From assembly GCA_028279375.1 (NCBI GenBank), contig JANQNW010000009.1, forward strand, positions 86,034 through 150,033: 64,000 nucleotides of DNA, read 5' to 3'. The notes beneath the pieces are model-generated. The model was given only the letters and a program-made list of their open reading frames with translations. It was not told the origin of the DNA and did not search any database. Origin of the DNA: Phycisphaerales bacterium. Its GTDB lineage: Bacteria > Planctomycetota > Phycisphaerae > Phycisphaerales > UBA1924. A program made the position numbers and the translations under genes. Of the stretch, positions 17,873 through 26,945 are shown piece by piece. The stretch's first letter is position 1. Each line of letters begins with the position of its first letter.

Positions 17873-19633
17873 TCAGGAATCGCCGTAGATATCCGGCGCG
17901 CGCTCAATCTCGGGCTCTGGCATCTCGTCGGGCTGCAGCGGCCAGGCAATCGGCTCGTCATCTTCCTGATACGGCGCGGGCTGAATGCGCGGGTCGACTT
18001 CGTCCCAGGCAACGCGTGAGGCGCCGAGGAGAGTGCCGGTCGCGAAGGCCAGATCAACCTGTGCGATCTGGTAGTCGCGCAGGGACTGAATCTCTGTGAG
18101 CTGCGCGAGCGCGAGGCGTGTCGCGGCGTCGAGCACATCATTCGAGGTGCTGCGACCGACGTCGAACTGACGCTGCTCCGCTTGGAGCGTTCGTTCGGCG
18201 AGGATCGTCGTCTGGCGAGACGCGAGGATGCGCTGCCAGTTGGTTTCGAGCGTGTCGATCGCGTCGAGCGTTTCCTGGATGATCGACAGTCGGCGAGCTT
18301 CGCGTGTGCCGAGGCGCTGCAATCGCCTGAGGACCGCCTCCTGGACGCGCGCCTTGGCGGACTCATTGCCCGCAATCGGAATCTCGGCGTTGAGGCCCAG
18401 CGTCCAGTCATTGAAATCGTCACGTCGGGCCTGGCGAAGCGCGCTCTGCGTGTTGTCGCTCAGACCGTTGGTGTTGTACGAGTAGTCGAACGTGAAGAGC
18501 GGGAGCGCCTGGTTCCTCGTGAAGTCGACCGTGCTGGCGTCGATCGCGAGCTGGAGCTCAAGTTCAAGCATCTCCATGCGATTCTCGACGGCCTGTGTGG
18601 CGAGCGCTCCCGGGTCGAGCTCAAAGTTGATCGGGTTCGGGTCCGTCTCAGGAACGATCAGGATCTCGTCGAGCATCTCGAGATCCGAGACGTTCATGAT
18701 CCTCTTCAGATTGCGCTGGAACTGAACGACTCGATTCTGATCGCTGATGATCGACTGAAGTCGCTGCGCGACGCCCTCTTCAGCGCGTGTCTCTTCGATT
18801 TCCGCGACAACGCCCGCCCGAACTCGGCGCCTTGCCCGCTCCAACTGGTCCATCGCGAGGTCGTACTGCTGCAGTGAGACCTCCAGTGCGCGTCTTGCCG
18901 AATAAAGACGCCAGTATGCCCGATCGACGTTGGCGACCTGCCGAATGACCTCGAGCTTGGCCGCGGTCTGCGTAATGCCGGATTGCAATGAAGCGACGCG
19001 AATCGAGTGCGTATTCACGCGCCGGCCCGCATTGCGAAGCAGCGGCTGCGAGATCGAGAAGGTCGGTTGAACTTCGTATGACGGGTCAAGAAACGTGAAC
19101 TCGTTGTCCGTCGATGTCCTGCTGAATGGCGACTCCAGCGTGATCGTGCCGCCGGTCCGGAGCGGAATCCGGAAACCCGCATTGAAGTTGTTCAGCTCGA
19201 CCTGTGATCCCTGAAGATCGCTCGATGTCGGTTGATCAAGTTCCGTCCGTCGGGCGCTGGCGAAGAAGACGGCTTCGAATTTCCCTTCCTCGGCCGCGAG
19301 TCGCTCCGTCGAGATCGTTGGTTCGATCAGCGCGACGCGGACATCGACATTATTCGCCAGCGTCCATGCGCGGGCCTGCTCAATGTCCAGCTCGAAGGAA
19401 TCCATGCCTTCGAATCGGTTCCGCGGGGGATGATCGATGTATTCCTCGGCAAGCTCCGTGTGGTCGTCATCCAGAGCCCATTCGTCCAGAGGGAGCGTGT
19501 CGACCGTGTGCATCTTCTGCAGCGGGAGTTCGCGTCCGTAGTCACTGGGATGTGAGAAGAAGGGGTTCTTGCAGCCGGTGATGGCGACGAGGGCGCAGGC
19601 GCCGACGCCGAGGAAGACGAGTTGTTTATTCAT
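17873..19633 (-). CDS. TolC-family outer membrane efflux lipoprotein
   Basis: Outer membrane channel subunit of 586 residues. A lipoprotein signal (LVAITGC, Cys near 21) is followed by two TolC-type repeats rich in helix-forming Leu/Ala/Gln heptads (about 90-310 and 330-530), with strands such as FNAGFRIPLRTGGTITLE and WTLGLNAEIPIAG in the places where TolC has its barrel. A Pro- and acid-rich tail follows. It is the last gene of a five-gene efflux operon and overlaps the upstream permease gene by 8 nt. Role: the outer membrane duct for the MacAB-like pump encoded by the same operon. Confidence 0.9.
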   Translation of the reverse strand: MNKQLVFLGVGACALVAITGCKNPFFSHPSDYGRELPLQKMHTVDTLPLDEWALDDDHTELAEEYIDHPPRNRFEGMDSFELDIEQARAWTLANNVDVRVALIEPTISTERLAAEEGKFEAVFFASARRTELDQPTSSDLQGSQVELNNFNAGFRIPLRTGGTITLESPFSRTSTDNEFTFLDPSYEVQPTFSISQPLLRNAGRRVNTHSIRVASLQSGITQTAAKLEVIRQVANVDRAYWRLYSARRALEVSLQQYDLAMDQLERARRRVRAGVVAEIEETRAEEGVAQRLQSIISDQNRVVQFQRNLKRIMNVSDLEMLDEILIVPETDPNPINFELDPGALATQAVENRMEMLELELQLAIDASTVDFTRNQALPLFTFDYSYNTNGLSDNTQSALRQARRDDFNDWTLGLNAEIPIAGNESAKARVQEAVLRRLQRLGTREARRLSIIQETLDAIDTLETNWQRILASRQTTILAERTLQAEQRQFDVGRSTSNDVLDAATRLALAQLTEIQSLRDYQIAQVDLAFATGTLLGASRVAWDEVDPRIQPAPYQEDDEPIAWPLQPDEMPEPEIERAPDIYGDS

Positions 19634-20867
19634 GTCGCAGTGCGTCGATGGGATTCAGTCGTGCAGCCTTGATGGCCGGGAACATGCCGAAGAGGACGCC
19701 GACGGCCGTGCAGAAACCGAGCGCGAGCACGATCGCGGACGGGGGAATGGCGGCGCTCGTCAGATTGACATCGGGGAGATTCTGCATAACCAGAACAATG
19801 ATCTGGCCGAGGATCACGCCGATGATGCCGCCTGCCACACAGAGGACGATCGCCTCGATCAGGAACTGAAGCAGGATCACGATCGGTTGCGCGCCGACCG
19901 CCTTTCGCAATCCAATCTCGCGTGTGCGCTCACTCACGGAGACCAGCATGATGTTCATGATGCCGACGCCGCCGACGAGCAGCGAGATCGCAACGACGCC
20001 TGCGGCGATCGCGGTCATCGTGTTCGCGAGCTGATTGAATCCGTCAACAAACCGCTGGACGACCTCGAAGAAGAACGTGTCCTCGTCGGATGGATCGAGG
20101 CCGCGCGTGCGGCGCAGGATGTGACGGACATGGGCCTTCGTCTCATCGGTTTCCTCCGTCGATGTGACGAGTCCTTCAGCGTGGCGGATCCAGCGATGCG
20201 GGGCCATCTTCTTGCAGGTTTCGAAGGGCACATACACTTCGGTCTGCGCATCGCCCCCACCGAACATTGCGCTCATCTCCTTCGTCTCGATGACGCCGAT
20301 GACGAGGAATCGCCGGCCGCCGACGAAGATAAAGTCGCCGACCGGATCGCGATTGAGACCGAGCTCTTCGATTGCGTGCTCATTGATCAGGCAGACGTGC
20401 CGTTTGTGCTCGTTGTCGAGCGAACTCATCTCCCGACCTCGAATCACGGTCTGATCAGAGATCTCGTGCCACTCCGGCCAGGCGCCGGTCACGCGGACGC
20501 CGGTGACGAGGAACTCGCCGTTGCGAACTTCGAATGAGTCCCACCACATAGGCGTGATCAACTCGATCGACTCGACCTCATCGCGAAGACGATGGACTTC
20601 TTCGATCGTGAGCTGCGTATCGAGCCAGTGAACCTTGTCCGCCATGCTTGGCGGAAGCGTTCCATCGATAAAGAACCGGTTCGAGCCGAATTTCTCGAAC
20701 TCATTGAGCACGAAGCCGCGCAGCCCGGTCATGGCGCCGATCACCGACGTCACCGATGCGATCCCGACAATGATGCCCAGCGCCGTCAGCAGCGCCCGCG
20801 CCTTGTTGGCGCGCAGCTGGCCGAAGGCGAGGCCGAGCGTCTGCATGATGAATCGGACGATGAACAT
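19626..20867 (-). CDS. MacB-type ABC permease, copy 2
   Basis: Permease of the MacB/FtsX family, 413 residues: one N-terminal transmembrane helix (LLTALGIIVGIASVTSVIGA region), a large periplasmic MacB_PCD domain (about 60-280), then three C-terminal helices with the conserved [18 protein letters not shown] segment between them. ATG 20867 aligns with the start of its paralogue upstream; a TTG at 20912 would overlap it. It shares long segments with copy 1 ([46 protein letters not shown]), so the pair arose by duplication. With one ATPase gene for two permeases, a heterodimeric pump is likely. Confidence 0.9.
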   Translation of the reverse strand: MFIVRFIMQTLGLAFGQLRANKARALLTALGIIVGIASVTSVIGAMTGLRGFVLNEFEKFGSNRFFIDGTLPPSMADKVHWLDTQLTIEEVHRLRDEVESIELITPMWWDSFEVRNGEFLVTGVRVTGAWPEWHEISDQTVIRGREMSSLDNEHKRHVCLINEHAIEELGLNRDPVGDFIFVGGRRFLVIGVIETKEMSAMFGGGDAQTEVYVPFETCKKMAPHRWIRHAEGLVTSTEETDETKAHVRHILRRTRGLDPSDEDTFFFEVVQRFVDGFNQLANTMTAIAAGVVAISLLVGGVGIMNIMLVSVSERTREIGLRKAVGAQPIVILLQFLIEAIVLCVAGGIIGVILGQIIVLVMQNLPDVNLTSAAIPPSAIVLALGFCTAVGVLFGMFPAIKAARLNPIDALRHE

Positions 20868-20889
20868 GACTGCGAAGGAGACTCCAGAA

Positions 20890-22128
20890 CTACTCGCGTC
20901 GAAGGGCGTCAATCGGGTTCAGGCGCGCTGCCTTGAACGCCGGGAACATGCCGAAGATCACGCCCACACTGGCGCTGAATCCGAAGGCGAAGAGGAGCGC
21001 CCACATCGGGATTGACGCATGCTCGAGATCCGCGCCCGGGATTGATCGCAGGCCCAGCGTCAGGTACTGGCCCGCGATGACGCCGACAAGCCCGCCGGCC
21101 AGGCAAAGCACGATGGCCTCCGTGAGGAACTGCAGCAGAATGATCGCCGGTTGAGCGCCGACGGCCTTGCGCAAGCCGATCTCACGTGTTCGCTCGCTCA
21201 CCGAGACGAGCATGATGTTCATGATGCCGATGCCGCCGACCAGAAGCGAGACGCTCACGATGCCCCCGGCGATCATGGTCATGACGGCCGCGACGTTATT
21301 GAATCGGTCGATGTGCGACTGAAGGATCTCGATGCCGAATGTGTCGGGCGTTTCCGGATCGAGCCGCCGCATCTTCCGAAGCACGAAGCGCATCTGTTCG
21401 CGCGCTTCGTCCGCCTTGTCCGGCGAGCTGATCTGGGCCATGGCGTAAGGCCAGCGCCATTTGTTCATCTTCTCGGCGGTGCCGAATGGGATGTACACCT
21501 CCGTTCGGCTTTCTCCCTCGCCGAACATGCCGCCGCCGACGCGCTCCTCGACGACGCCGATGATCAGGAACCGTCGTCCGTTGACGAGCACGAAGTCGCC
21601 TGTTGGATCGGTGTCGAGGCGCAGCTCCTCGATGGCCTTTTCATTGATCAGACAGACCTGCTGGCGAGTCTCGTTGTCGATGGTGTTGAACGGGCGGCCG
21701 AGGGTCACTGCACGGCCTTCGATCTCATGCCAGGTTGGCCAGATGCCCGTCACTCCAACTGCGGTCTGGATGTAGTCGCCGTTGCGCACATCCCAGCGCA
21801 TGTTGGTGAGTGGTGTGACGAGCGTGATCGCGTCGCACTGATCCTGTAGTGCTGAGATCTCCTCGAGATCCATGCGCACTTTGTCCCAGTGCATCGTCCC
21901 GCGGAGTTCGCGAGGCACCTGGCCCCAGATCCACGCCTTGCGCGCGCCGAATCCCTCGAACTCGGCGAGCACGCCCTGGCGCATGCCGGTCATCGCCGCG
22001 ATGACGGCCGTCACCGACGCGACACCGATGATGATGCCCAGCGCCGTGAGCATGGCGCGAAACTTGTTGGCGCGGATCTGCTCGGCCGCCGTGACGATCG
22101 TCTGAAGCAGCAGCCGGATGATCAGCAT
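20890..22128 (-). CDS. MacB-type ABC permease, copy 1
   Basis: First of two tandem MacB/FtsX permeases, 412 residues. Same layout as copy 2: N-terminal helix ([20 protein letters not shown]), periplasmic domain, [21 protein letters not shown], and a closing [12 protein letters not shown] that is almost the same as the C-terminus of copy 2. ATG 22128 overlaps the ATPase stop by 7 nt; the frame is open to 22221 inside the ATPase gene but that part is not permease-like. Unlike classical MacB, the ATPase is a separate protein. Predicted role: a mechanotransmission-type permease driving export of a periplasmic substrate through the adaptor and TolC. Substrate unknown. Confidence 0.9.
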   Translation of the reverse strand: MLIIRLLLQTIVTAAEQIRANKFRAMLTALGIIIGVASVTAVIAAMTGMRQGVLAEFEGFGARKAWIWGQVPRELRGTMHWDKVRMDLEEISALQDQCDAITLVTPLTNMRWDVRNGDYIQTAVGVTGIWPTWHEIEGRAVTLGRPFNTIDNETRQQVCLINEKAIEELRLDTDPTGDFVLVNGRRFLIIGVVEERVGGGMFGEGESRTEVYIPFGTAEKMNKWRWPYAMAQISSPDKADEAREQMRFVLRKMRRLDPETPDTFGIEILQSHIDRFNNVAAVMTMIAGGIVSVSLLVGGIGIMNIMLVSVSERTREIGLRKAVGAQPAIILLQFLTEAIVLCLAGGLVGVIAGQYLTLGLRSIPGADLEHASIPMWALLFAFGFSASVGVIFGMFPAFKAARLNPIDALRRE

Positions 22129-22919
22129 GATGGCGCCTTCTTCGCCGGATTGACCACGGTCGGCGTCGCCTGAGTCTGCTCCTGGTGCTTCCGCAGCGCG
22201 GCCGCCGAGTGCTCGAGCCATTCGCGGTGGATCTCGTCCTCACCGGTTGGCTTGTCGGACATCACGAGGCCGTCTCGCAGTCGGATGATGCGCTCGGCAT
22301 GCCCGGCGACATCCTCCTCGTGCGTGACGATTACGATCGTCTGACCCTCTTCGTGAAGCTCAGTGAAGAGGTGGATGATCTCGTCCGTCGTCTTGGAGTC
22401 GAGGTTGCCGGTGGGCTCATCCGCGAGCAGGATGCTCGGCTGCGCAACGAGCGCTCGAGCGACCGCCACGCGCTGCTTCTGACCGCCGGAGAGTTGATTC
22501 GGCTTGTGCCCCATGCGATCTTCGAGTCCGACGCGCTGCAATGCGCGCTTGGCGGCGCCCCGTGCGCCCCACCAGTGCTTCTTCGAGTAGATCAGCGGGA
22601 GCATGACATTCTTCAGCGCCGAAGCTCTGGGGAGCAGCTCGAATGACTGAAAGACGAACCCGATCTCGTTGTTGCGGACCTTCGCAAGTTCGCGGGACCC
22701 CATCTTGTGCGTCGGCTTGCCGTTGAGGATGTAACGACCCTTTGTCGGGCGGTCGAGGCAGCCGAGGATGTTCATGAGCGTGGATTTGCCCGAGCCTGAG
22801 GAGCCCATGATCGCAACGAACTCGTTCTTGCCGATCTCGATATCGAGGCCCCGAAGCGCATGCACGCGATCGACGCCGACCTTGTAGGTCTTGACGAGTT
22901 TGCGGATCGAGATTGTCAT
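22122..22919 (-). CDS. ABC ATPase of MacAB-like efflux system
   Basis: 265-residue ATP-binding protein of the LolD/MacB type. Walker [14 protein letters not shown] (about 38-50), Q-loop [10 protein letters not shown], signature [17 protein letters not shown], Walker [14 protein letters not shown] and H-loop [11 protein letters not shown]. It carries an unusual C-terminal tail of about 30 residues rich in Gln, Thr and Lys after the domain end. The gene overlaps the adaptor stop by 4 nt (ATGA) and the first permease start by 7 nt. It powers the two permeases encoded next. Confidence 0.94.
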   Translation of the reverse strand: MTISIRKLVKTYKVGVDRVHALRGLDIEIGKNEFVAIMGSSGSGKSTLMNILGCLDRPTKGRYILNGKPTHKMGSRELAKVRNNEIGFVFQSFELLPRASALKNVMLPLIYSKKHWWGARGAAKRALQRVGLEDRMGHKPNQLSGGQKQRVAVARALVAQPSILLADEPTGNLDSKTTDEIIHLFTELHEEGQTIVIVTHEEDVAGHAERIIRLRDGLVMSDKPTGEDEIHREWLEHSAAALRKHQEQTQATPTVVNPAKKAPSC

Positions 22920-24319
22920 GACGCGGCGCTTGAGTCCGAGACGAGGGTCGTCTCGGCCTCCGATGAGGTCTGCCCGGCGTTGTCGCTTCCTTCCTCAGAG
23001 GCGAGATCCTCCGCCTCTTCCTCGCCTTCCTGCGCGAGATCGGTCGTCGTCTCTTCCTCGTCCTTCTCGAGTTCGGGGTCGTAGACAGCCTTCTCATGCT
23101 CCATCGATGACAGGGCGCGATACGGCCCGACGATGACGCGCGACCCCGGCTCGAGTCCGTCCGTGATGGCCGTCTGCTGAACATTGCTTGGACCGACGCG
23201 CACAGGCGTGGCGACAGCCTTGCCATCGACGAGTTGATAGACCACGCGAGCGAAGGTCTTCTCGCGGTCGATGATCTCGTTGTCGTCGCTGACCTCGCGC
23301 GGCAATTCATCGACGCGGACATCGGCGACGGCCTGGCTGGGCACCAGCAGGGCGTCCTCGAGCGTCTCGACCGCGATCTCAACGCTCGCCGTCAGGCCGG
23401 CGTAGAGGCGTCGGTCGGCGTCCTTATGAAGGCTCACTTCGACATAGAAGATGTCGGCCCCCGTTCTGGAGACAGAACGCTCGAGCGCGATTCGTGAGAC
23501 TGTGCCTTCGAAGACTTCCTCCGGGAATGCGTTGATGAAGATGCGAGCGCTCTGTCCGATCGTGACTTCTGCGATGTCCGATTCGTCCACCTCAGTGCGG
23601 ACGATCATCTCGGTGAGATCGGCAATCTCCATGATGACCGTGCCCTGGGCGCCGACGGAGCCGGTCACAACCTCGCCGACCTCAGAGTTGCGGCGGGTGA
23701 CCCAGCCGCCGATCGGCGATCGAATCACCGTGTAGCGCACGTTCTCGAGTTGCTGCTGCACGAGCGCTCGACCAACCTCGACCGCCTGCTCGGAAGCACG
23801 GAGATTCGCTTCGGCGTTGTGCATGGCGTTCTCGGCGTCGTCGAGTTCTGACTTACTGACATCCGCGCTCTTATAAAGAGAGTCCAGGCGCTCCCAGTCG
23901 ATCACCGCGTCTTTGTAGGTCGCCTGGGCGCCTTGCAATCGCGCTTCGTCGCCGCCAAGGCGTGCTTCTGCCGAGGCGAGCGACGCCAACTGTTCAGCGT
24001 CATCGAGGCGAACGACGACGTCACCAGCCTCCACCGGGTCGCCGTTGTCGAATGGGAGTTCGACGATTTCGGCAGAGACCCGCGGGGAGATTACGACGCG
24101 CCGGGGCGGCTCGAGCAGACCCGGGGCGCTGACGCGCCGCACCAGACGGCCACGGTCAATTTCGAGAGAGTAGATCTCCGTGCCGACGGGACCGCCCTGG
24201 CGATTCGCCATGACTTCCTTCAGCTTCGGATAGAGGAACGCGCCGGCCCCCGCGCCGAGGATCACGATCACGAGCCCGATCCAAAAAAACCACTTCAGAA
24301 CCGACCAGAGGGTGCTCAT
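22916..24319 (-). CDS. Periplasmic adaptor of MacAB-like efflux system
   Basis: HlyD/MacA-type membrane fusion protein, 467 residues: one N-terminal transmembrane anchor ([21 protein letters not shown]), a barrel-sandwich (lipoyl-like) domain split around a helical hairpin with coiled-coil character (about 110-190), then beta-barrel and membrane-proximal domains. The segment [20 protein letters not shown] and [14 protein letters not shown] flank the hairpin as in MacA. Unusual is an acidic C-terminal tail of about 55 residues (runs of Glu/Asp/Ser) not present in typical MacA. It links the inner-membrane permeases to TolC. First gene of the five-gene operon. Confidence 0.9.
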   Translation of the reverse strand: MSTLWSVLKWFFWIGLVIVILGAGAGAFLYPKLKEVMANRQGGPVGTEIYSLEIDRGRLVRRVSAPGLLEPPRRVVISPRVSAEIVELPFDNGDPVEAGDVVVRLDDAEQLASLASAEARLGGDEARLQGAQATYKDAVIDWERLDSLYKSADVSKSELDDAENAMHNAEANLRASEQAVEVGRALVQQQLENVRYTVIRSPIGGWVTRRNSEVGEVVTGSVGAQGTVIMEIADLTEMIVRTEVDESDIAEVTIGQSARIFINAFPEEVFEGTVSRIALERSVSRTGADIFYVEVSLHKDADRRLYAGLTASVEIAVETLEDALLVPSQAVADVRVDELPREVSDDNEIIDREKTFARVVYQLVDGKAVATPVRVGPSNVQQTAITDGLEPGSRVIVGPYRALSSMEHEKAVYDPELEKDEEETTTDLAQEGEEEAEDLASEEGSDNAGQTSSEAETTLVSDSSAAS

Positions 24320-24554
24320 GCAGATGCCCTGTCATTATTCGGACGTTGTGAACTCTCGACCCAATCTCAGCCCACGAGAGCCGCCACTGTCGCCTACCTT
24401 CCCATCAGGAGCGAGTTGCAAAGGGCGCTGGCCGCGGAGCACTGGCTTATATGGCGGAGGAAGACGCTGATTTCACGGTCGCGTTCGAGGAGACATGCTC
24501 ACGCGGCCCTGCATCCTAGCCTCCGCAGCGATACATGCGTCCTGCGCACGAGAA
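24320..24554. other. Upstream region of efflux operon
   Basis: No gene supported. On the minus strand there are two -10-like boxes: AATAAT about 20 nt before the adaptor ATG, and TAGGAT near 24510-24515. Neither has a clear -35. Either could start the efflux operon. Confidence 0.35.
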
Positions 24555-24582
24555 AGGGCCCCCGACACGTGTCGGAGGCCCT
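24555..24582 (-). terminator. Terminator after chemoreceptor gene
   Basis: Long hairpin: outer arms AGGGCC/GGCCCT and inner perfect palindrome CCGACACGTGTCGG with almost no loop. On the minus strand it is followed by TTTCTC. It lies 55 nt past the chemoreceptor stop. Confidence 0.6.
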
Positions 24583-24637
24583 GAAATGTCCTGCCAGCAA
24601 TCTGAGATCACTGTCCTGTGCGTCGCGGACGCGTCGA

Positions 24638-26626
24638 TCAGGCCACCTTGAATTGCCCAACGACTTCCTGCAACTCCTCGGCCTTCACGGAGAGATCCGC
24701 CGCGGCTTCCGACGACTGCCGCACGCCCTCGGCGGCCTCGTTCGTGACGGCGTTGATCGCCTCGACGTTTCTCGAGATGTCAGTGCTTGCCAGCGCCTGC
24801 TGTTCGGCTGACGCAGCGATGCCTCGAATGACCTCTGCGACCTCTTGAGCGCCTGCGACGATTCCCTGCAGGGACGCGCCCGCCCGCTCAGCGAGCTTCA
24901 CGCCATCGGCGACACTTTCCCGGCCGCCCTGCATCTGATCGACGGCGAGCGAGGTGTCGGACTGAATGGCCTGGATCGACTCCGTGACCTCTTCAGTCGC
25001 CCGTGTCGTTCGCTCGGCGAGCTTCCTCACCTCATCGGCGACGACTGCGAAGCCGCGACCATGCTCTCCGGCGCGGGCCGCCTCGATGGCGGCATTCAAC
25101 GCGAGGAGGTTCGTCTGATCGGCGATGTCGTTGATGACCTCGATGACGTCGCCGATCTGTTCGCCGCGCCGGCCGAGTTCGCCGACGGCGATGGCCGACT
25201 CATTGACCTGGGCGCTGATCGCCTCCATGCCGCTGACGGTGCGCTCCACAACCTCGCCGCCAGAGGCGGCCTCGTCGCCGGATCGCTCTGACTTCTCAAC
25301 GGCGCAGCTGGCCTTCGACGCGACCTCAGCGATCGATGCGGACATCTCTTCGACGGCGGAGGAAACCGTCGCTGTCTGCGACTGCTGCTGCTGCATTCCA
25401 GCGCTGAGCTCCTCTGCGGAGGCTGCGATCTCCGTCGCTGACGACGCGACATCGTGCGCGTTCTTCGCGACATTGGTGATCATCGTTCGAAGATTGCTCA
25501 CGAAGAGATTGAACCACTTGCCCAACTCACCGAGTTCGTCGGGTCGTTCCTCGTCAACGGTTTGCGTGAGATCACCCTCGCCATCCGCGATGTCACGCAG
25601 GCGATCGATCATGGAGAGCAGCGGGTTCGTGATCGAGCGGGAGAGGAACACACCGATCGATGACGTGAAGAGGATGATCAGAATCGTGGATACGCCGAGG
25701 GCGTACATATTTGTTCGAGCGGCCGCGAACTCTCCCGACGCCTCCTGTCGCAGACGCTCGGCGAAGAGATCTTCGAGCTCATGCAGCACGTTGATCTTCT
25801 TGGTGATCGTGGCGAACCAGATCTTCGGATCGATTCCGAATCCGCCCTCGACGGCGTTCGCCATCGCGAGAGCGCGGTATTCATCGACCCTGCTGAATGC
25901 CTCCGCGAGCGCCGCCTGCTCCCAGTCGGAGAGATTCTCCGGGCTGGCCAGGAGTCGGGCCTCATGCGCGAAGAGCTCCTGAGCGGTCTTGATGGCGATG
26001 AACTTCTCGAACATGCCCGGTCCGAACTTGTCCGACGCGAAGGTGTTCGCCAGCACCGCGCGCTCGATGCCAGCGCGCTCCTTCGACTTCAGAAAACTCA
26101 CGTATGAGACAAAATGCGACGCGAGCTTATCGGTGGCTTCGTTCGTCATCTGGGTGATCGAATCGAGGAAGTGGCCGTTCATCGACGTGTAGTACGACAG
26201 TGCGTCCGCCAGCGGCGCCTCCATGGCGCTGAATTCGCTGCGACGCGATTCGATCTCGCGCAGCTGGGCGAGCGCGATCTCGAGTTCCTCTGCGAAGAGC
26301 GCGTGTTCCGCGACGGCGTCGACTCCAGCGATCGCTGCGCGGAGGGCCTCCGCCCTCTGGTCGGTCTGATTGCGTTGTTCAGCAAGCTCCGGTCCGAACT
26401 GTGATCCCTTCGAGCCGTAGAACGCGGCCGTCATGCCGCGCTCCTTCTGCGTCTCATGAACAAGGGCGCCAATCTGGCCCGAGAGTCCCGCGAGTTCATC
26501 GATCGACTTCAGCCCTTCGGCGTCCGCGCGGCTCTCGAGGAACGCCCGCCCCCCGAGGAATATCAACGCGATCATGGGGATGATGAGCGCCAGGAGCAGT
26601 TTCTTGCGGATGGTCAGATTGAACAT
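24638..26626 (-). CDS. Methyl-accepting chemotaxis protein with NIT domain
   Basis: Chemoreceptor of 662 residues. TM1 (about 9-26), then a long periplasmic sensor of about 270 residues with the [11 protein letters not shown] segment (about 60-70) typical of nitrate/nitrite-sensing NIT domains, TM2 (about 300-322), a HAMP domain ([15 protein letters not shown]...), and a cytoplasmic signalling helix bundle. The hairpin tip [40 protein letters not shown] is complete (about 500-540; only key residues matter: ADQTN and [11 protein letters not shown]). ATG 26626 has a strong AAGAGG site. No che gene is nearby, so it must signal to a pathway encoded elsewhere. An inverted repeat precedes the start. 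Confidence 0.92.
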   Translation of the reverse strand: MFNLTIRKKLLLALIIPMIALIFLGGRAFLESRADAEGLKSIDELAGLSGQIGALVHETQKERGMTAAFYGSKGSQFGPELAEQRNQTDQRAEALRAAIAGVDAVAEHALFAEELEIALAQLREIESRRSEFSAMEAPLADALSYYTSMNGHFLDSITQMTNEATDKLASHFVSYVSFLKSKERAGIERAVLANTFASDKFGPGMFEKFIAIKTAQELFAHEARLLASPENLSDWEQAALAEAFSRVDEYRALAMANAVEGGFGIDPKIWFATITKKINVLHELEDLFAERLRQEASGEFAAARTNMYALGVSTILIILFTSSIGVFLSRSITNPLLSMIDRLRDIADGEGDLTQTVDEERPDELGELGKWFNLFVSNLRTMITNVAKNAHDVASSATEIAASAEELSAGMQQQQSQTATVSSAVEEMSASIAEVASKASCAVEKSERSGDEAASGGEVVERTVSGMEAISAQVNESAIAVGELGRRGEQIGDVIEVINDIADQTNLLALNAAIEAARAGEHGRGFAVVADEVRKLAERTTRATEEVTESIQAIQSDTSLAVDQMQGGRESVADGVKLAERAGASLQGIVAGAQEVAEVIRGIAASAEQQALASTDISRNVEAINAVTNEAAEGVRQSSEAAADLSVKAEELQEVVGQFKVA

Positions 26627-26654
26627 TCTGGACACCTCTTCCTTCCCAGTCGAC

Positions 26655-26672
26655 GTTGTCCGCCGGGACAAC
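26655..26672 (-). promoter_or_regulatory. Inverted repeat upstream of chemoreceptor
   Basis: Perfect 7-bp arms GTTGTCC and GGACAAC separated by GCCG, 29 nt before the chemoreceptor ATG. Candidate operator, or an RNA hairpin in the 5' leader. Confidence 0.45.
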
Positions 26673-26945
26673 ACATTGAGCAGCGCGTTCGCGCGGTCGC
26701 GGCGCAGACCCGAGGAAATCCCGGGGTCCCTCAGGGGATCGGAATCATGAACAGCAATCTTCAGGTGTCACAGAGGCGCGAGGAGCAGTTTGGCCGCACA
26801 GACCGAATGCCCTCAGCGCCAGCGCGGACGAGTCGCTCCCCCTAGAATGGTGTCGGACGTGCGCATCCGAGCAAACGTCGCGAAGGGCGGCGACCTCGGC
26901 GCGCCATCAGGCCGCAACTTCAGACGAGTCCTTCCGGAGTCCGAC
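26673..26945. other. Region between chemoreceptor and fumC starts
   Basis: No separate gene supported. It should hold the chemoreceptor promoter (minus strand) and the fumC promoter: TAGAAT at 26843-26848 on the plus strand is the best -10 box, giving a leader of about 90 nt. The fumC frame is open through this part but the translated residues do not resemble fumarase. Confidence 0.45.

Noticed and set aside
19569..20537. Plus-strand frame of 322 codons opposite the TolC and permease genes
   Set aside because: Composition is Asp/His/Arg-rich without structure; the minus strand carries clear efflux proteins.
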